This document shows positions 16,974 to 27,716 of a DNA stretch of 32,021 bases, piece after piece. The number at the start of each line of letters is the position of its first letter. Within the stretch, counting starts at the first letter, position 1. This stretch comes from an uncultured Fidelibacterota bacterium (GTDB taxonomy: Bacteria > Fidelibacterota > Marinisomatia > Marinisomatales > Marinisomataceae), in the NCBI GenBank assembly GCA_902575395.1, contig CACGRA010000009.1, positions 1-32,021 of the forward strand, written 5' to 3'. Made by a program: the position numbers and the translations under genes. The notes under the pieces were generated by a model. The model ran no database searches and was not told where the DNA came from. It saw only the letters and a program-made list of their open reading frames with translations.

Positions 16974-18157
16974 TTTTTATCTAAAATCTTTATTGCAGGA
17001 AGCTTTTTGCCAGATAACAATTCTAAACATGCGCCTCCACCAGTGGAAGCATGTGAGAACTTGCTAATCAATTCATCGTCATAATTTCTTACTGCAGCAA
17101 TAGTATCACCGCCTCCTATAACGGAAATACATTCACTATCGACAATTTCATCAATAATACTCTCTGTTCCAACAGCAAATTTTTTATTTTCTGCAATACC
17201 AACAGTGCCATTCCAAAAAATTGTTTTTGATTGAGATATAACCCTTTTAAACAAATCAATACTTGATTGCCCTATGTCTTCACAGATCATATTATCTTTG
17301 ATATTATCCTTGTCGGCATGATAAAAATCTTTACTTCCAATGCTGTCCAATTCTCCTGTAAAATCTATTGGCAAAATAATTTTTGTTTTTGTTTTAGATG
17401 CATTAAGCAATATCTTTTTTGCAATATCAATCTTATCAGATTCTACTAATGATTTTCCCATATGATAACCATCGGCAGCAAGAAAAGTGTTAGCCATTGC
17501 CCCGCCAATAACAATATTATCTGCTAAACCAAGAAAATGGTTAATTACATCAATTTTAGTATCAATTTTTGCTCCACCGATAATCAACAATAGTGGCAAA
17601 GAAGGGTCTGTAAGTGTTTCTGATAAAAATTCTAATTCTTTCTCAATTAAGAAACCTATTCCTTTATTCATAAAGTGACTAACAATGCCAACATTTGATG
17701 CATGTTCGCGATGAGCAGTGCCAAATGCATCGTTAATAAAAATTTCTCCATGTTTTGAAAGACTCATAGAGAACTGACTATCATTATTAGTCTCTTCATT
17801 GTAAAAACGTAAATTCTCAAGAAGATGAACTTCACCAGGCTGTAAATTGTGCGAAACATTGATGGCATCCTCTGAAACACAATCATGTGAGAACTTTATA
17901 GGCATCTCTAATAACTCAGCTAATTTTTCACCAGTAGGCATTAAAGATAATTCTGGTTTTATTTTACCTTTTGGCCTTCCTAAGTGAGACATTAAAATCA
18001 CTTTTGCCCCTTGATCTATACAATGCTTAATTGTAGGAATTGTTTTCCTGATTCTATAATCATCAACAACAACATCATCCAAGATAGGAACATTAAAATC
18101 AACCCTAATAAGGATACGTTTTGAATGAAGATCAAAAGATTTGAGTTTGCGTAACAT
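16970..18157 (-). CDS. pgk: Phosphoglycerate kinase
   Basis: RVDFNVPI, LMSHLGRPKG, LLENLRFYNEE, NDAFGTAHREHAS, VIGGGDTIAAV, STGGGACLELLSG. Confidence 0.97.
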   Translation of the reverse strand: MLRKLKSFDLHSKRILIRVDFNVPILDDVVVDDYRIRKTIPTIKHCIDQGAKVILMSHLGRPKGKIKPELSLMPTGEKLAELLEMPIKFSHDCVSEDAINVSHNLQPGEVHLLENLRFYNEETNNDSQFSMSLSKHGEIFINDAFGTAHREHASNVGIVSHFMNKGIGFLIEKELEFLSETLTDPSLPLLLIIGGAKIDTKIDVINHFLGLADNIVIGGAMANTFLAADGYHMGKSLVESDKIDIAKKILLNASKTKTKIILPIDFTGELDSIGSKDFYHADKDNIKDNMICEDIGQSSIDLFKRVISQSKTIFWNGTVGIAENKKFAVGTESIIDEIVDSECISVIGGGDTIAAVRNYDDELISKFSHASTGGGACLELLSGKKLPAIKILDKK

Positions 18158-18180
18158 AAATCTAAATTTTATAAAAAATT

Positions 18181-19545
<1,365 letters not shown>

Positions 19546-19647
19546 TTAAGTCAGGTTTAAAGTTACAAAATAAGTGAAAAAAGTGAATACTTTTCTTATA
19601 AAAAATTTAGACATTTAAAGCGAAGTAATATAACTTCAAGAACTTAT

Positions 19648-19721
19648 GGCGGAGTAGCTCAGTTGGTTAGAGCAGCGGAATCATAATCCGCGTGTCGGGA
19701 GTTCAAATCTCTCCTCCGCTA
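19648..19721 (+). tRNA. tRNA-Met (anticodon CAT)
   Basis: GGCGGAGTAGCTCAGTTGGTTAGAGCAGCGGAATCATAATCCGCGTGTCGGGAGTTCAAATCTCTCCTCCGCTA; full cloverleaf. Elongator Met versus lysidine-modified Ile not resolved. Confidence 0.93.
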
Positions 19722-20601
19722 CACCCTTTATAAAATCGATTTCTTCGTCGGTTAAAATTGATTTATAATATTTATTTGATAATGATTTCTTGTAAGATAA
19801 ATCATGTTGAATACCTTTTTTTGGCATCAATGCATCTCCAGAATTTAATTTTTGAACTCTTGTTATAATTCTATCTGTACATTTTTCATCTAACCAATTA
19901 AAAAGTTTTTTAATTGAATCTTCAGGATTTATTGAAAAATTATGCTGATTGAAAAAATAAATATTTTCTTTTCCATCAATTCTATGTTTAAAAATACTAT
20001 AGAGTTGACAAAATCGAACTGCTCCCAAAACAGGTGATGAAATTGAGCTATTATCAATCTTTGCTATATCTTTAATGCCTATACTTTCAAAATCTTTAAT
20101 TAATCTATCATATTCAGAAAATTCCCATCCCATTCTTTTAAAACTGCCAGCTAATGGTAAAATTGGCCTTTCACACATCACTATTTTATAATTGCTAGAT
20201 AGATATAATGATGCAAATACCAAAAAAGGATCTTTAACAATAAGTTTCTTTTGATTAGGAGAAAATTTTGATTTAAGAAAAGACAAAGAAGATTCATTCC
20301 CAAATAGTGTTTTAATTGTCTTTTTTGCAACAGAATCGTCTTCTTTGATACCTGATTTAAATTTAGCGTTAAGATTTATAATGCTATTAAAAATGTTATC
20401 AAAATCGCTATTATTAATATTAGCACCAGGAATAAGGTAATTCTCTTTAACAGATAACACACCCTGAGAAGCATTAAAAGGCTCATAAACCATGTTATAT
20501 CCCTCAACAGAAGATAATATATCTCCTAATGCGGTTGTAGCTGTTCTGGGTAAACCAGAAACTATTATCGCATTTTTAGAATATTTATTATTTTTTGACA
20601 T
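19681..20601 (-). CDS. P-loop sulfotransferase-like protein
   Basis: N-terminal IIVSGLPRTATTALGDIL (5'-PSB-like P-loop); MCERPILPLAGSFKRMGWEF; start set at ATG 20599-20601; 3' end antisense to tRNA-Met. Confidence 0.8.
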   Translation of the reverse strand: MSKNNKYSKNAIIVSGLPRTATTALGDILSSVEGYNMVYEPFNASQGVLSVKENYLIPGANINNSDFDNIFNSIINLNAKFKSGIKEDDSVAKKTIKTLFGNESSLSFLKSKFSPNQKKLIVKDPFLVFASLYLSSNYKIVMCERPILPLAGSFKRMGWEFSEYDRLIKDFESIGIKDIAKIDNSSISSPVLGAVRFCQLYSIFKHRIDGKENIYFFNQHNFSINPEDSIKKLFNWLDEKCTDRIITRVQKLNSGDALMPKKGIQHDLSYKKSLSNKYYKSILTDEEIDFIKGVAEERFELPTRGL

Positions 20602-21031
20602 GGGCAAATTACAATCTGAGATTAAAGAAACAATTTATCAAGAAGCAATTTTTAAAATTAAAAAATTTGAAAATGAAATTAATCTAGATAAGATATCAAA
20701 TGTGTTATACCACATGTTTGAAAATTGGAATTTTTGTGGCTTTTATGTAAAAAAAGGTGAACAGCTAGAAATATCTTCTTATAAGTCAGATAAAATACCG
20801 TGTAGCCCAATCAATATGGATGGAGTTTGCGGAAAATCAATTATATCTAAAGATACAATAATAGTTCCTAATGTAAATGAATTCCCAGGGCATATTGAAT
20901 GTGATCCAAATAGTAAATCAGAAATTGCTATTCCATTTTCTAATTATGTATTTGATATAGATTCAAAAGAATTTGATGATTTTGATGAAATTGATGAAAA
21001 ATACTTAAAAAAGATAATTGATATGATTTAA
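20600..21031 (+). CDS. GAF-domain protein, free methionine-(R)-sulfoxide reductase-like
   Basis: NWNFCGFYVKKGEQLEI, IPCSPINMDGVCGKSI, VPNVNEFPGHIECDPNSKSEIAIPF; all three fRMsr-type cysteine positions appear present. Confidence 0.85.
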   Translation: MGKLQSEIKETIYQEAIFKIKKFENEINLDKISNVLYHMFENWNFCGFYVKKGEQLEISSYKSDKIPCSPINMDGVCGKSIISKDTIIVPNVNEFPGHIECDPNSKSEIAIPFSNYVFDIDSKEFDDFDEIDEKYLKKIIDMI

Positions 21032-21450
21032 CTATCTTCTGATTCTACTTCTTCAGAAATTGGTTCTTCAATAACGCTATCTGATTCCAGATTAGATTTA
21101 TCAACGAATTCGATTAACGATATTTTTGCAGCATCATTAACTCTGTTACCAAGTTTGATAATTCTTGTGTAGCCACCTGGCCTATCAGCATAATTAGGAC
21201 CAATAACATCAAACAATATTTTTACAGCATCTTGGTTTTTTAAACTCTTTAACACCTGTCTTCTATTATGTAAAGTCGCATCTTTTGCTTTAGTAATCAT
21301 TGGTTCAATAAACCTCTGTAGAGCTATAGCTTTTTGATGTGTTGTCTTAATACGTTTGTGCTCTATTAAAGAACTTGCCATATTAGACAACATCGCTTTT
21401 CTATGAGAAGCGTTTTTACCAATCTTCTTTGTTTTAACTCTGTGTCTCAT
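21028..21450 (-). CDS. rplQ: 50S ribosomal protein L17
   Basis: MRHRVKTKKIGKNASHRKAMLSNMASSLIEHKRIKTT; start trimmed to this Met. Confidence 0.96.
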   Translation of the reverse strand: MRHRVKTKKIGKNASHRKAMLSNMASSLIEHKRIKTTHQKAIALQRFIEPMITKAKDATLHNRRQVLKSLKNQDAVKILFDVIGPNYADRPGGYTRIIKLGNRVNDAAKISLIEFVDKSNLESDSVIEEPISEEVESEDS

Positions 21451-22426
21451 CGCCTTCGCTTTCCGCCGCTTCCGTATCAATGTATGGAGTGATATCCATA
21501 CCAAATTTTAAACCCATTCCTTCAAGTTTTTCAATTAGCTCATTTAAAGATTTTCTACCGAAGTTCTTGTATGCTAACATCTCAGATTCATCTTTCTGTA
21601 CAAGAGAGCCAATCAAAGTAATGCCCGCTGCTTCAAGACAGTTGTGACTTCTTACTGAAAGCTCCATTTCATCAATTGAAGACTCAAGTAGCTTACGAAT
21701 TTGTAGAATTTCTTCACTAACTGGCTTATCAATCTCTAACACTGAAGGATTGCTAATAGAATGAATGATATTATAATGTTCAGATAATACTGAAGAACAA
21801 TAACTTACTGCATCTATTGGAGTAATAGATCCATCAGTCGTAACATGTAAAGATAACATTTCTAAATCTTCTTTTGCACCAGGCAATGGAGAAACATTAA
21901 ATGATACTTTAGTTACAGGATTGAAAATGCTATCAATTGGAATAATGCCCACAGGAGAATTATTTAACTTATTTTCCTCACTTGACTTATATCCCTTTCC
22001 AATACCTAGTCTTAATTCTAATTCTAACGTAGTTTTTTTGTCAATATCAGTAATATATAAATCTGGATTTAAAATAGTGAAATTATCACTTGCTGCTTGA
22101 ATATCAGCTGCTGTAAAAGTTTTGCCTTTTATTTTTAAATGCACAGGCTCAACACTACTTTCAGGTAAGTGGAATCTTACTTCTTTTAGATTCATTAAGA
22201 TATCAGCAACATCCTCTTTTACACCATCTATGGTAGAAAATTCGTGTAGAGCACCTTCAATTTTAACATTGGTAATTGCTGCGCCAGGTACTGCTGTAAG
22301 TAACGCTCTTCTAAGAGCATTTCCAATAGTAATACCATAACCTCTCTCTAAAGGTTTTACAATAAATTCACTGGAATTATCGCCTGTTTCTTTATGTGAA
22401 ATTTTAAATTTTAAATTATTACTCAT
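21434..22426 (-). CDS. rpoA: DNA-directed RNA polymerase subunit alpha
   Basis: VKPLERGYGITIGNALRRALLTAVPGAAI; C-terminal NCLEAAGITLIGSLVQKDESEMLAYKNFGRKSLNEL. Confidence 0.97.
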   Translation of the reverse strand: MSNNLKFKISHKETGDNSSEFIVKPLERGYGITIGNALRRALLTAVPGAAITNVKIEGALHEFSTIDGVKEDVADILMNLKEVRFHLPESSVEPVHLKIKGKTFTAADIQAASDNFTILNPDLYITDIDKKTTLELELRLGIGKGYKSSEENKLNNSPVGIIPIDSIFNPVTKVSFNVSPLPGAKEDLEMLSLHVTTDGSITPIDAVSYCSSVLSEHYNIIHSISNPSVLEIDKPVSEEILQIRKLLESSIDEMELSVRSHNCLEAAGITLIGSLVQKDESEMLAYKNFGRKSLNELIEKLEGMGLKFGMDITPYIDTEAAESEGDETQS

Positions 22427-22438
22427 TATATTTTCCTC

Positions 22439-23053
22439 TTATCTTGAATAGTATTCCACTACTAACTGCTCATTAACAGTTAAATCAATCTCTTGTCTTT
22501 CTGGATAATTAACAAAAGTTCCTGACATCTTTGTTTTGTCTAATGAAAGCCAAGAAACATTTAAATCACCTTTAACCATTTTAATTGCATCTAGTATAAT
22601 ATCTAATTTTTTACTTTTATCTCTTACTTCAATAATGTCACCTGGTTTTAATCTATAGGAAGGAATATTTACCTTTCTACCATTTACCATAAAATGCGCA
22701 TGACTAACTAACTGTCTAGCAGATGGTCTTGAAGGAGCAAATCCTAACTTATAAACTACATTATCCAGCCTAGATTCAAGCATAACCAATAAATTAAGCC
22801 CAGTCTCGCCTTTCATCTGTGAAGCTTTCTTAAAATAGTTTCTAAATTGTTTTTCAAGCATCCCATACATAAACTTTATTTTTTGTTTTTCTTGTAATTG
22901 AACAGAGTATGTTGAAAAACGTTTCCCAGATTGACCATGTTGACCAGGCCTATATCCTTTTTTAGATAATAATTTATCAAACTTTGGATTGCCAAAAATA
23001 TTGACTCCGAGCTTTCTAACCAACTTCCCTTTAGGTGTATTTAATTTTCCCAT
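22439..23053 (-). CDS. rpsD: 30S ribosomal protein S4
   Basis: YRPGQHGQ, LESRLDNVVYKLGFAPSRPSARQLVSHAHFMVNG. Confidence 0.97.
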   Translation of the reverse strand: MGKLNTPKGKLVRKLGVNIFGNPKFDKLLSKKGYRPGQHGQSGKRFSTYSVQLQEKQKIKFMYGMLEKQFRNYFKKASQMKGETGLNLLVMLESRLDNVVYKLGFAPSRPSARQLVSHAHFMVNGRKVNIPSYRLKPGDIIEVRDKSKKLDIILDAIKMVKGDLNVSWLSLDKTKMSGTFVNYPERQEIDLTVNEQLVVEYYSR

Positions 23054-23057
23054 TATT

Positions 23058-23441
23058 TTATACTCTTCTCTGTTTTTTAGGTCTACAACCGTTGTGTGGC
23101 AGTGGAGTCACATCTGAGATTGCTGTTATTTGCAATCCTGATCCTGATAAAGCTCTAATAGCAGATTCTCGACCTGCACCAGGACCTTTTACTCTAACGC
23201 TTACCTGCACTAACCCCATTCCTACAACTTCAGTTGCAACTTTTTCTGCTGCAATTGATGCTGCATATGCAGTATTCTTTCTTGATCCTTTAAAGCCTGC
23301 TTTTCCAGCAGTAGCCCATGCAATAACATTGCCTCCTTGATCAGTAACGGTAATATTTGTGTTATTAAAGGTTGCTTTAATATGCACAATCCCTTTTGAG
23401 TCAACTTTTTTCTTCTTTTTAGATCTGTTCTGTGTTGCCAT
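23058..23441 (-). CDS. rpsK: 30S ribosomal protein S11
   Basis: [18 protein letters not shown]...[12 protein letters not shown]...[18 protein letters not shown]. Confidence 0.97.
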   Translation of the reverse strand: MATQNRSKKKKKVDSKGIVHIKATFNNTNITVTDQGGNVIAWATAGKAGFKGSRKNTAYAASIAAEKVATEVVGMGLVQVSVRVKGPGAGRESAIRALSGSGLQITAISDVTPLPHNGCRPKKQRRV

Positions 23442-23443
23442 AC

Positions 23444-23824
23444 TTATACTGCCGCCTTCTTACCAAGTCCTACTGTTTGTTTTTTTCCTCTTTTTGTGCG
23501 AGAATTTGTTTTAGTTCTCTGTCCTCTTACAGGAAGAGATTTTCTATGTCTTAACCCTCTATAACTACCAATATCTTGTAATCTTTTAACATTTTTGATG
23601 TTTTCTGTTCTTAATTCACCTTCAATCAACAATTGTAAATCAACAATAACTTTTCTAATAGCATCTTCTTCTTTGGTGCTAAGATCACCAACTCTAGCAT
23701 TAGGATCTATTTTAGCTATCTCACATATTTTTAATGCAGTCGTTAGTCCAATTCCATGAACATATCTTAAAGAGTAAGCAATCTTCTTTTCTTTTGGTAT
23801 GTCTACACCTGCTATTCTAGCCAT
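23444..23824 (-). CDS. rpsM: 30S ribosomal protein S13
   Basis: [15 protein letters not shown]...[32 protein letters not shown]. Confidence 0.97.
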   Translation of the reverse strand: MARIAGVDIPKEKKIAYSLRYVHGIGLTTALKICEIAKIDPNARVGDLSTKEEDAIRKVIVDLQLLIEGELRTENIKNVKRLQDIGSYRGLRHRKSLPVRGQRTKTNSRTKRGKKQTVGLGKKAAV

Positions 23825-23940
23825 TATCCTTGCCTCTGTTTAAATCTAGGATTCTTCTTGTTAATAACATAAATACGTCCCTTTCTGCGAACAATAATGC
23901 AATCTCTACTTCTTTTTTTAACTGATGCTCTAACTTTCAT
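23824..23940 (-). CDS. rpmJ: 50S ribosomal protein L36 (missing from the ORF track)
   Basis: Manual translation [38 protein letters not shown], in the expected infA-rpmJ-rpsM position. Confidence 0.95.
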   Translation of the reverse strand: MKVRASVKKRSRDCIIVRRKGRIYVINKKNPRFKQRQG

Positions 23941-23942
23941 AA

Positions 23943-24167
23943 TTATTGCCTAAACGTAATTCTTCCTCTAGTTAAATCATATGGAGAAAGTTCTAAATTT
24001 ACTTTATCTCCAGGTAACATTTTAATAAAATGCATACGCATTTTACCACTTACATGTGCAAGAATTTCGTGTTCTTGTCCACCTAGGTTTATTGTTACTC
24101 TAAACCTTGCTCCTGGTAAAGCTTCCTTAATAACTCCCTCTACTTCTATTGATTCTTGTTTTGCCAT
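23943..24167 (-). CDS. infA: Translation initiation factor IF-1
   Basis: [64 protein letters not shown]. Confidence 0.97.
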   Translation of the reverse strand: MAKQESIEVEGVIKEALPGARFRVTINLGGQEHEILAHVSGKMRMHFIKMLPGDKVNLELSPYDLTRGRITFRQ

Positions 24168-24168
24168 A

Positions 24169-24918
24169 CTATGTTAAAATTCTGGGTTGGAACTTAGTAA
24201 TAAGAATTGAATGTTCAAAGTGCGCACTTGGCTTACCATCTTGCGTCCTAATTGTCCAACCATCACTGTCTGTTTTAATATGTCTGCTACCTAAATTAAC
24301 CATTGGTTCGATTGCTAAACACATACCTTCCTCTAATACGGTATTATGATGAGAACTGCTTGGTTCAGAAAAATTAGGTATCTGTGGATCAAGATGAAGT
24401 TGGGTACCAATTCCATGCCCAACTAATTCTCTAACTACAGAATATCCTTTAGATTCCACATAATCTTGAATCGCTTTACTTATATCATATACACGATTCC
24501 CTGCAACAGCTTTGCTAATACCTATTTCCAATGCTTTCTTTGTTGTATCTAATAATAATTGCTTTTCTTCAGATATATTTCCCACTGCTAATGTTCTTGC
24601 AGAATCACTATAATATCCATCTTTAAGCACTCCACAATCAACGCCAACTATTTGTCCTTCTTTAAAAACTGAATCTTTTGGTATTCCATGTACTATTTCA
24701 TCATCAATTGACACACATAGAGTTGATGGAAAATTATTATATCCTTTAAAAGCAGGCTTCCCATTTCTTGATATAATATATTCTTCAGCCATTTTATCTA
24801 CTTCTAAAATAGATTGACCTGGCACAACATATTTTTCAACAAGATCAAGCGTATCAGATAAAATCTGGCAACTTTCCGTAATTTTATTTACTTCATTTAT
24901 GTTGTTTATATCAACCAC
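24169..24918 (-). CDS. map: Methionine aminopeptidase type I
   Basis: [58 protein letters not shown]. Confidence 0.97.
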   Translation of the reverse strand: MVDINNINEVNKITESCQILSDTLDLVEKYVVPGQSILEVDKMAEEYIISRNGKPAFKGYNNFPSTLCVSIDDEIVHGIPKDSVFKEGQIVGVDCGVLKDGYYSDSARTLAVGNISEEKQLLLDTTKKALEIGISKAVAGNRVYDISKAIQDYVESKGYSVVRELVGHGIGTQLHLDPQIPNFSEPSSSHHNTVLEEGMCLAIEPMVNLGSRHIKTDSDGWTIRTQDGKPSAHFEHSILITKFQPRILT

Positions 24919-26222
24919 TATCTTCTGCCTCTCACTTTGCCTTTTGAAAGAAATCCATCATAATGTCTAGACAACAAGTGTGTTTCAATTTGATTTAATG
25001 TATCAAGTCCAACTCCAACAATAATTAATAAGCTTGTCCCACCAAAAAAAGATGCATATGCATAGTCTAATCCTGCAAATTGCTGCAAGAAATATGGCAT
25101 TAATGCGATAAAACCAAGAAAACATGCTCCAGGCAACGTTACTCGAGTTAATATATTTTCAATAAATTCTGCGGTTTTCCTTCCAGGTTTAACCCCAGGA
25201 ATAAATCCACCTTGCTGCTTTAACGTAGAAGAAACTTGATTTGGATCAAATTGTAGTGCTGTATAAAAATATGTAAAGAAAACGATTAGCAAAGCAAAAC
25301 AAAGATTAGAGAACCAATGATCCATTGCAAACCAAGACATAAAGTTTGATTGCACAGCAGGTTGTCCTGCAAAAGTAGCAATTGTACCAGGTATTAGTAT
25401 TATCGATTGTGCAAATATAATTGGAATAACTCCCGCTGTATTAATCTTTAATGGAAGATAAGTAGATTGTCCACCATATATTTTTCTACCAATTACTCTT
25501 CTAGCATACTGAATAGGAACTTTTCGAATTCCTTGTTGAACAAGAATAATTAACATCACTAAAAAGAAAAATAGTATAGCCAATGCTAATTCAGACAATA
25601 TACCTCTTACTCCTTGTTGAAAATATGCAATCTCTGAAACTACAACATTAGGAAAAGCAGCTAATATACCAACCATAATTATTAAAGATATACCGTTCCC
25701 AATACCATGTTCTGTAATTTTTTCTCCTAACCATAAAAGAAGCATTGTTCCTGTAGTAATACAAACCACTGCCGTAAACCTAAATAAAAACCCAGGTTCT
25801 AAAACAATTCCATAACTCTCTAATAAAAATGCTATACCAATTGATTGAACAAACGCTAATACCACAGTACCATATCGAGTAATTTGGGTAATCTTTGCTC
25901 TTCCACTCTCACCTTCTCTAGCTAATCTTTGAAAATATGGAAGCGTAGTCTGTAAAATTTGAATAATAATTGATACTGAGATATAAGGCATAATACCCAG
26001 ACCAAATATAGCAGCTTGTCCAAATGCACCTCCAGTAAACATATTATATAAACCAAAAAAAGTATCGCTCAGAGAATTCATAGTCTGTTTTAAAGCATCT
26101 GGATCAATCCCAGGAATTGGAACTTGAGATCCAATTCTTACGACGACCAACAATGCAAGAGTAAATAAGATTTTTCTTCTTAATTCAGGAATTGCAAAAA
26201 TATTTCTTATTTTTTCAATCAC
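24918..26222 (-). CDS. secY: Preprotein translocase subunit SecY
   Basis: VRIGSQVPIPGIDPDAL, FGLGIMPYISVSIIIQIL, GGFIPGVKPGRKTAEFI. Confidence 0.97.
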   Translation of the reverse strand: MIEKIRNIFAIPELRRKILFTLALLVVVRIGSQVPIPGIDPDALKQTMNSLSDTFFGLYNMFTGGAFGQAAIFGLGIMPYISVSIIIQILQTTLPYFQRLAREGESGRAKITQITRYGTVVLAFVQSIGIAFLLESYGIVLEPGFLFRFTAVVCITTGTMLLLWLGEKITEHGIGNGISLIIMVGILAAFPNVVVSEIAYFQQGVRGILSELALAILFFFLVMLIILVQQGIRKVPIQYARRVIGRKIYGGQSTYLPLKINTAGVIPIIFAQSIILIPGTIATFAGQPAVQSNFMSWFAMDHWFSNLCFALLIVFFTYFYTALQFDPNQVSSTLKQQGGFIPGVKPGRKTAEFIENILTRVTLPGACFLGFIALMPYFLQQFAGLDYAYASFFGGTSLLIIVGVGLDTLNQIETHLLSRHYDGFLSKGKVRGRR

Positions 26223-26650
26223 TCTACAATAACCTTTCCGCCAGCTTCTTCTATCTTTTTAACTGCAGATTCACTAAAAGAGGAAGCAGTAATATTATAT
26301 GCCTTATCAATATCGCCATTTCCTAAAATTTTTACAGCAGCAAACAAAGATGATATCAGACCATTTTTAAACAATACTTCAGAGTCAATATTTTTAGCTT
26401 TAATCTTTGATATACTTGAAAGATTAACTATCTCATATGATTTTTGGAAATTTGAATTATTAAAACCTCTCATTGGCACTCTTCTATAAAGAGGCATTTG
26501 ACCTCCTTCAAACCAATATCTATGTTTAAAACCACTTCTTTGCCCTGCACCCTTATGGCCTCTTCCTGAAGTTCTTCCTAAGCCAGAACCATTTCCTCTT
26601 CCTACTCTTTTTGATTTCTTAATTGAATTAACTGGTTTTACTAACTTCAT
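26219..26650 (-). CDS. rplO: 50S ribosomal protein L15
   Basis: RVGRGNGSGLGRTSGRGHKGAGQRSG...FEGGQMPLYRRVPMRGF. Confidence 0.96.
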   Translation of the reverse strand: MKLVKPVNSIKKSKRVGRGNGSGLGRTSGRGHKGAGQRSGFKHRYWFEGGQMPLYRRVPMRGFNNSNFQKSYEIVNLSSISKIKAKNIDSEVLFKNGLISSLFAAVKILGNGDIDKAYNITASSFSESAVKKIEEAGGKVIVE

Positions 26651-26835
26651 TTTACTTCCTCAACCTTAATCAGATAATCTATTTTCTTAATCATTCCATG
26701 AATAGCATCATTTAGATCAAGAATAACTGACTGATTAAGCTTTCTTAAGCCTAAAGCGTCTAACGTAGCTTTTGCTTTTCTTGAATAACCAATTCTACTC
26801 TTAATCTGTGTAATTTTTATTTTTTTCTTAGCCAT
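26647..26835 (-). CDS. rpmD: 50S ribosomal protein L30
   Basis: MAKKKIKITQIKSRIGYSRKAKATLDALGLRKLNQSV; start trimmed from the ORF track. Confidence 0.93.
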   Translation of the reverse strand: MAKKKIKITQIKSRIGYSRKAKATLDALGLRKLNQSVILDLNDAIHGMIKKIDYLIKVEEVK

Positions 26836-26836
26836 T

Positions 26837-27343
26837 TTATATCTCAAATAAATTGTTTGGAGTCTTTCCCCTCTTCTTGGCAACTTTTCTAACATCTTGC
26901 AAATTTGTAAGAGCATTCATAACAGCTTTAGCAACATTCATTGGATTGTTTGATCCTAAAACCTTTGTATAAATATTGCTTATACCTACTTGCTCCATAA
27001 TTAATCTCACTGCAGATCCAGCAATAATACCTGTCCCTGGTGGAGCTGGTTTTAATAATACTTTGCTTGCACTATGTCTTCCAATAATTTCATGTGGAAT
27101 TGTGTAGTTATAAACAGGCACTTTAACAAGATTTTGTCTTGCATTCTCCTTTGCCTTAGATATAGAAACAAGCACTTCGTTTGCTTTTCCAGCACCAATC
27201 CCTACATGGGCTCTACCATCTCCTATTACAACAAGAGTTGAAAAGCTAAATCTTTTCCCTCTGGAATTGACCTTAGCAACTCTATTGATTCTTATCACTG
27301 ATTCTTCTTTTAAGTCTAGTTCTGAATAATTAATAACAGTCAT
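26837..27343 (-). CDS. rpsE: 30S ribosomal protein S5
   Basis: VIRINRVAKVNSRGKRFSFSTLVVIGDGRAHVGIGAGKANEV. Confidence 0.97.
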   Translation of the reverse strand: MTVINYSELDLKEESVIRINRVAKVNSRGKRFSFSTLVVIGDGRAHVGIGAGKANEVLVSISKAKENARQNLVKVPVYNYTIPHEIIGRHSASKVLLKPAPPGTGIIAGSAVRLIMEQVGISNIYTKVLGSNNPMNVAKAVMNALTNLQDVRKVAKKRGKTPNNLFEI

Positions 27344-27356
27344 TTATTCTCCAATA

Positions 27357-27716
27357 TTAAAATTTTAATCCGCCTTCTCTAGAGGCTTCTGCTAATGATT
27401 TAACTCTTCCATGATATCTAAAACCGTTTCTGTCAAAATAAACATTCACTACTTTCTTTGATTTAGCTCTATCAGCAAGTTCTTTCCCAACTAAAGATGC
27501 CATTTCAATCTTTGTAGCTTTCTTTTTGCTATAAATCTTCTCTTTTGAAGAAGAAGCAACAACTGTTGTTTGATTGAAATCATCAATTATTTGTGCCTCT
27601 ATATGTTTGCTGCTTTTATAAACACATAACCTGTATTCTCCTTCAACAGGAAAAGCTTTCTTTGATCTCTTTCTTCTACGGAAATATTGTTCTCTTTTTA
27701 ATGATAAAGTGCCCAT
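27357..27716 (-). CDS. rplR: 50S ribosomal protein L18
   Basis: YRLCVYKSSKHIEAQIIDD...VYFDRNGFRYHGRVKSLAEASREGGLKF. Confidence 0.95.
   Translation of the reverse strand: MGTLSLKREQYFRRRKRSKKAFPVEGEYRLCVYKSSKHIEAQIIDDFNQTTVVASSSKEKIYSKKKATKIEMASLVGKELADRAKSKKVVNVYFDRNGFRYHGRVKSLAEASREGGLKF

Noticed and set aside
19568-19647. AAGTGAA repeats and the GAAGT-N6-ACTTC dyad in the gdhA/tRNA-Met spacer as a regulatory site
   Set aside because: Short, AT-rich matches expected by chance; no family of repeats and no known operator match.
19648-21031. tRNA-Met / sulfotransferase / fRMsr block as an integrated mobile element
   Set aside because: No integrase, transposase or duplicated tRNA end seen in the window; the tRNA overlap alone does not establish integration.
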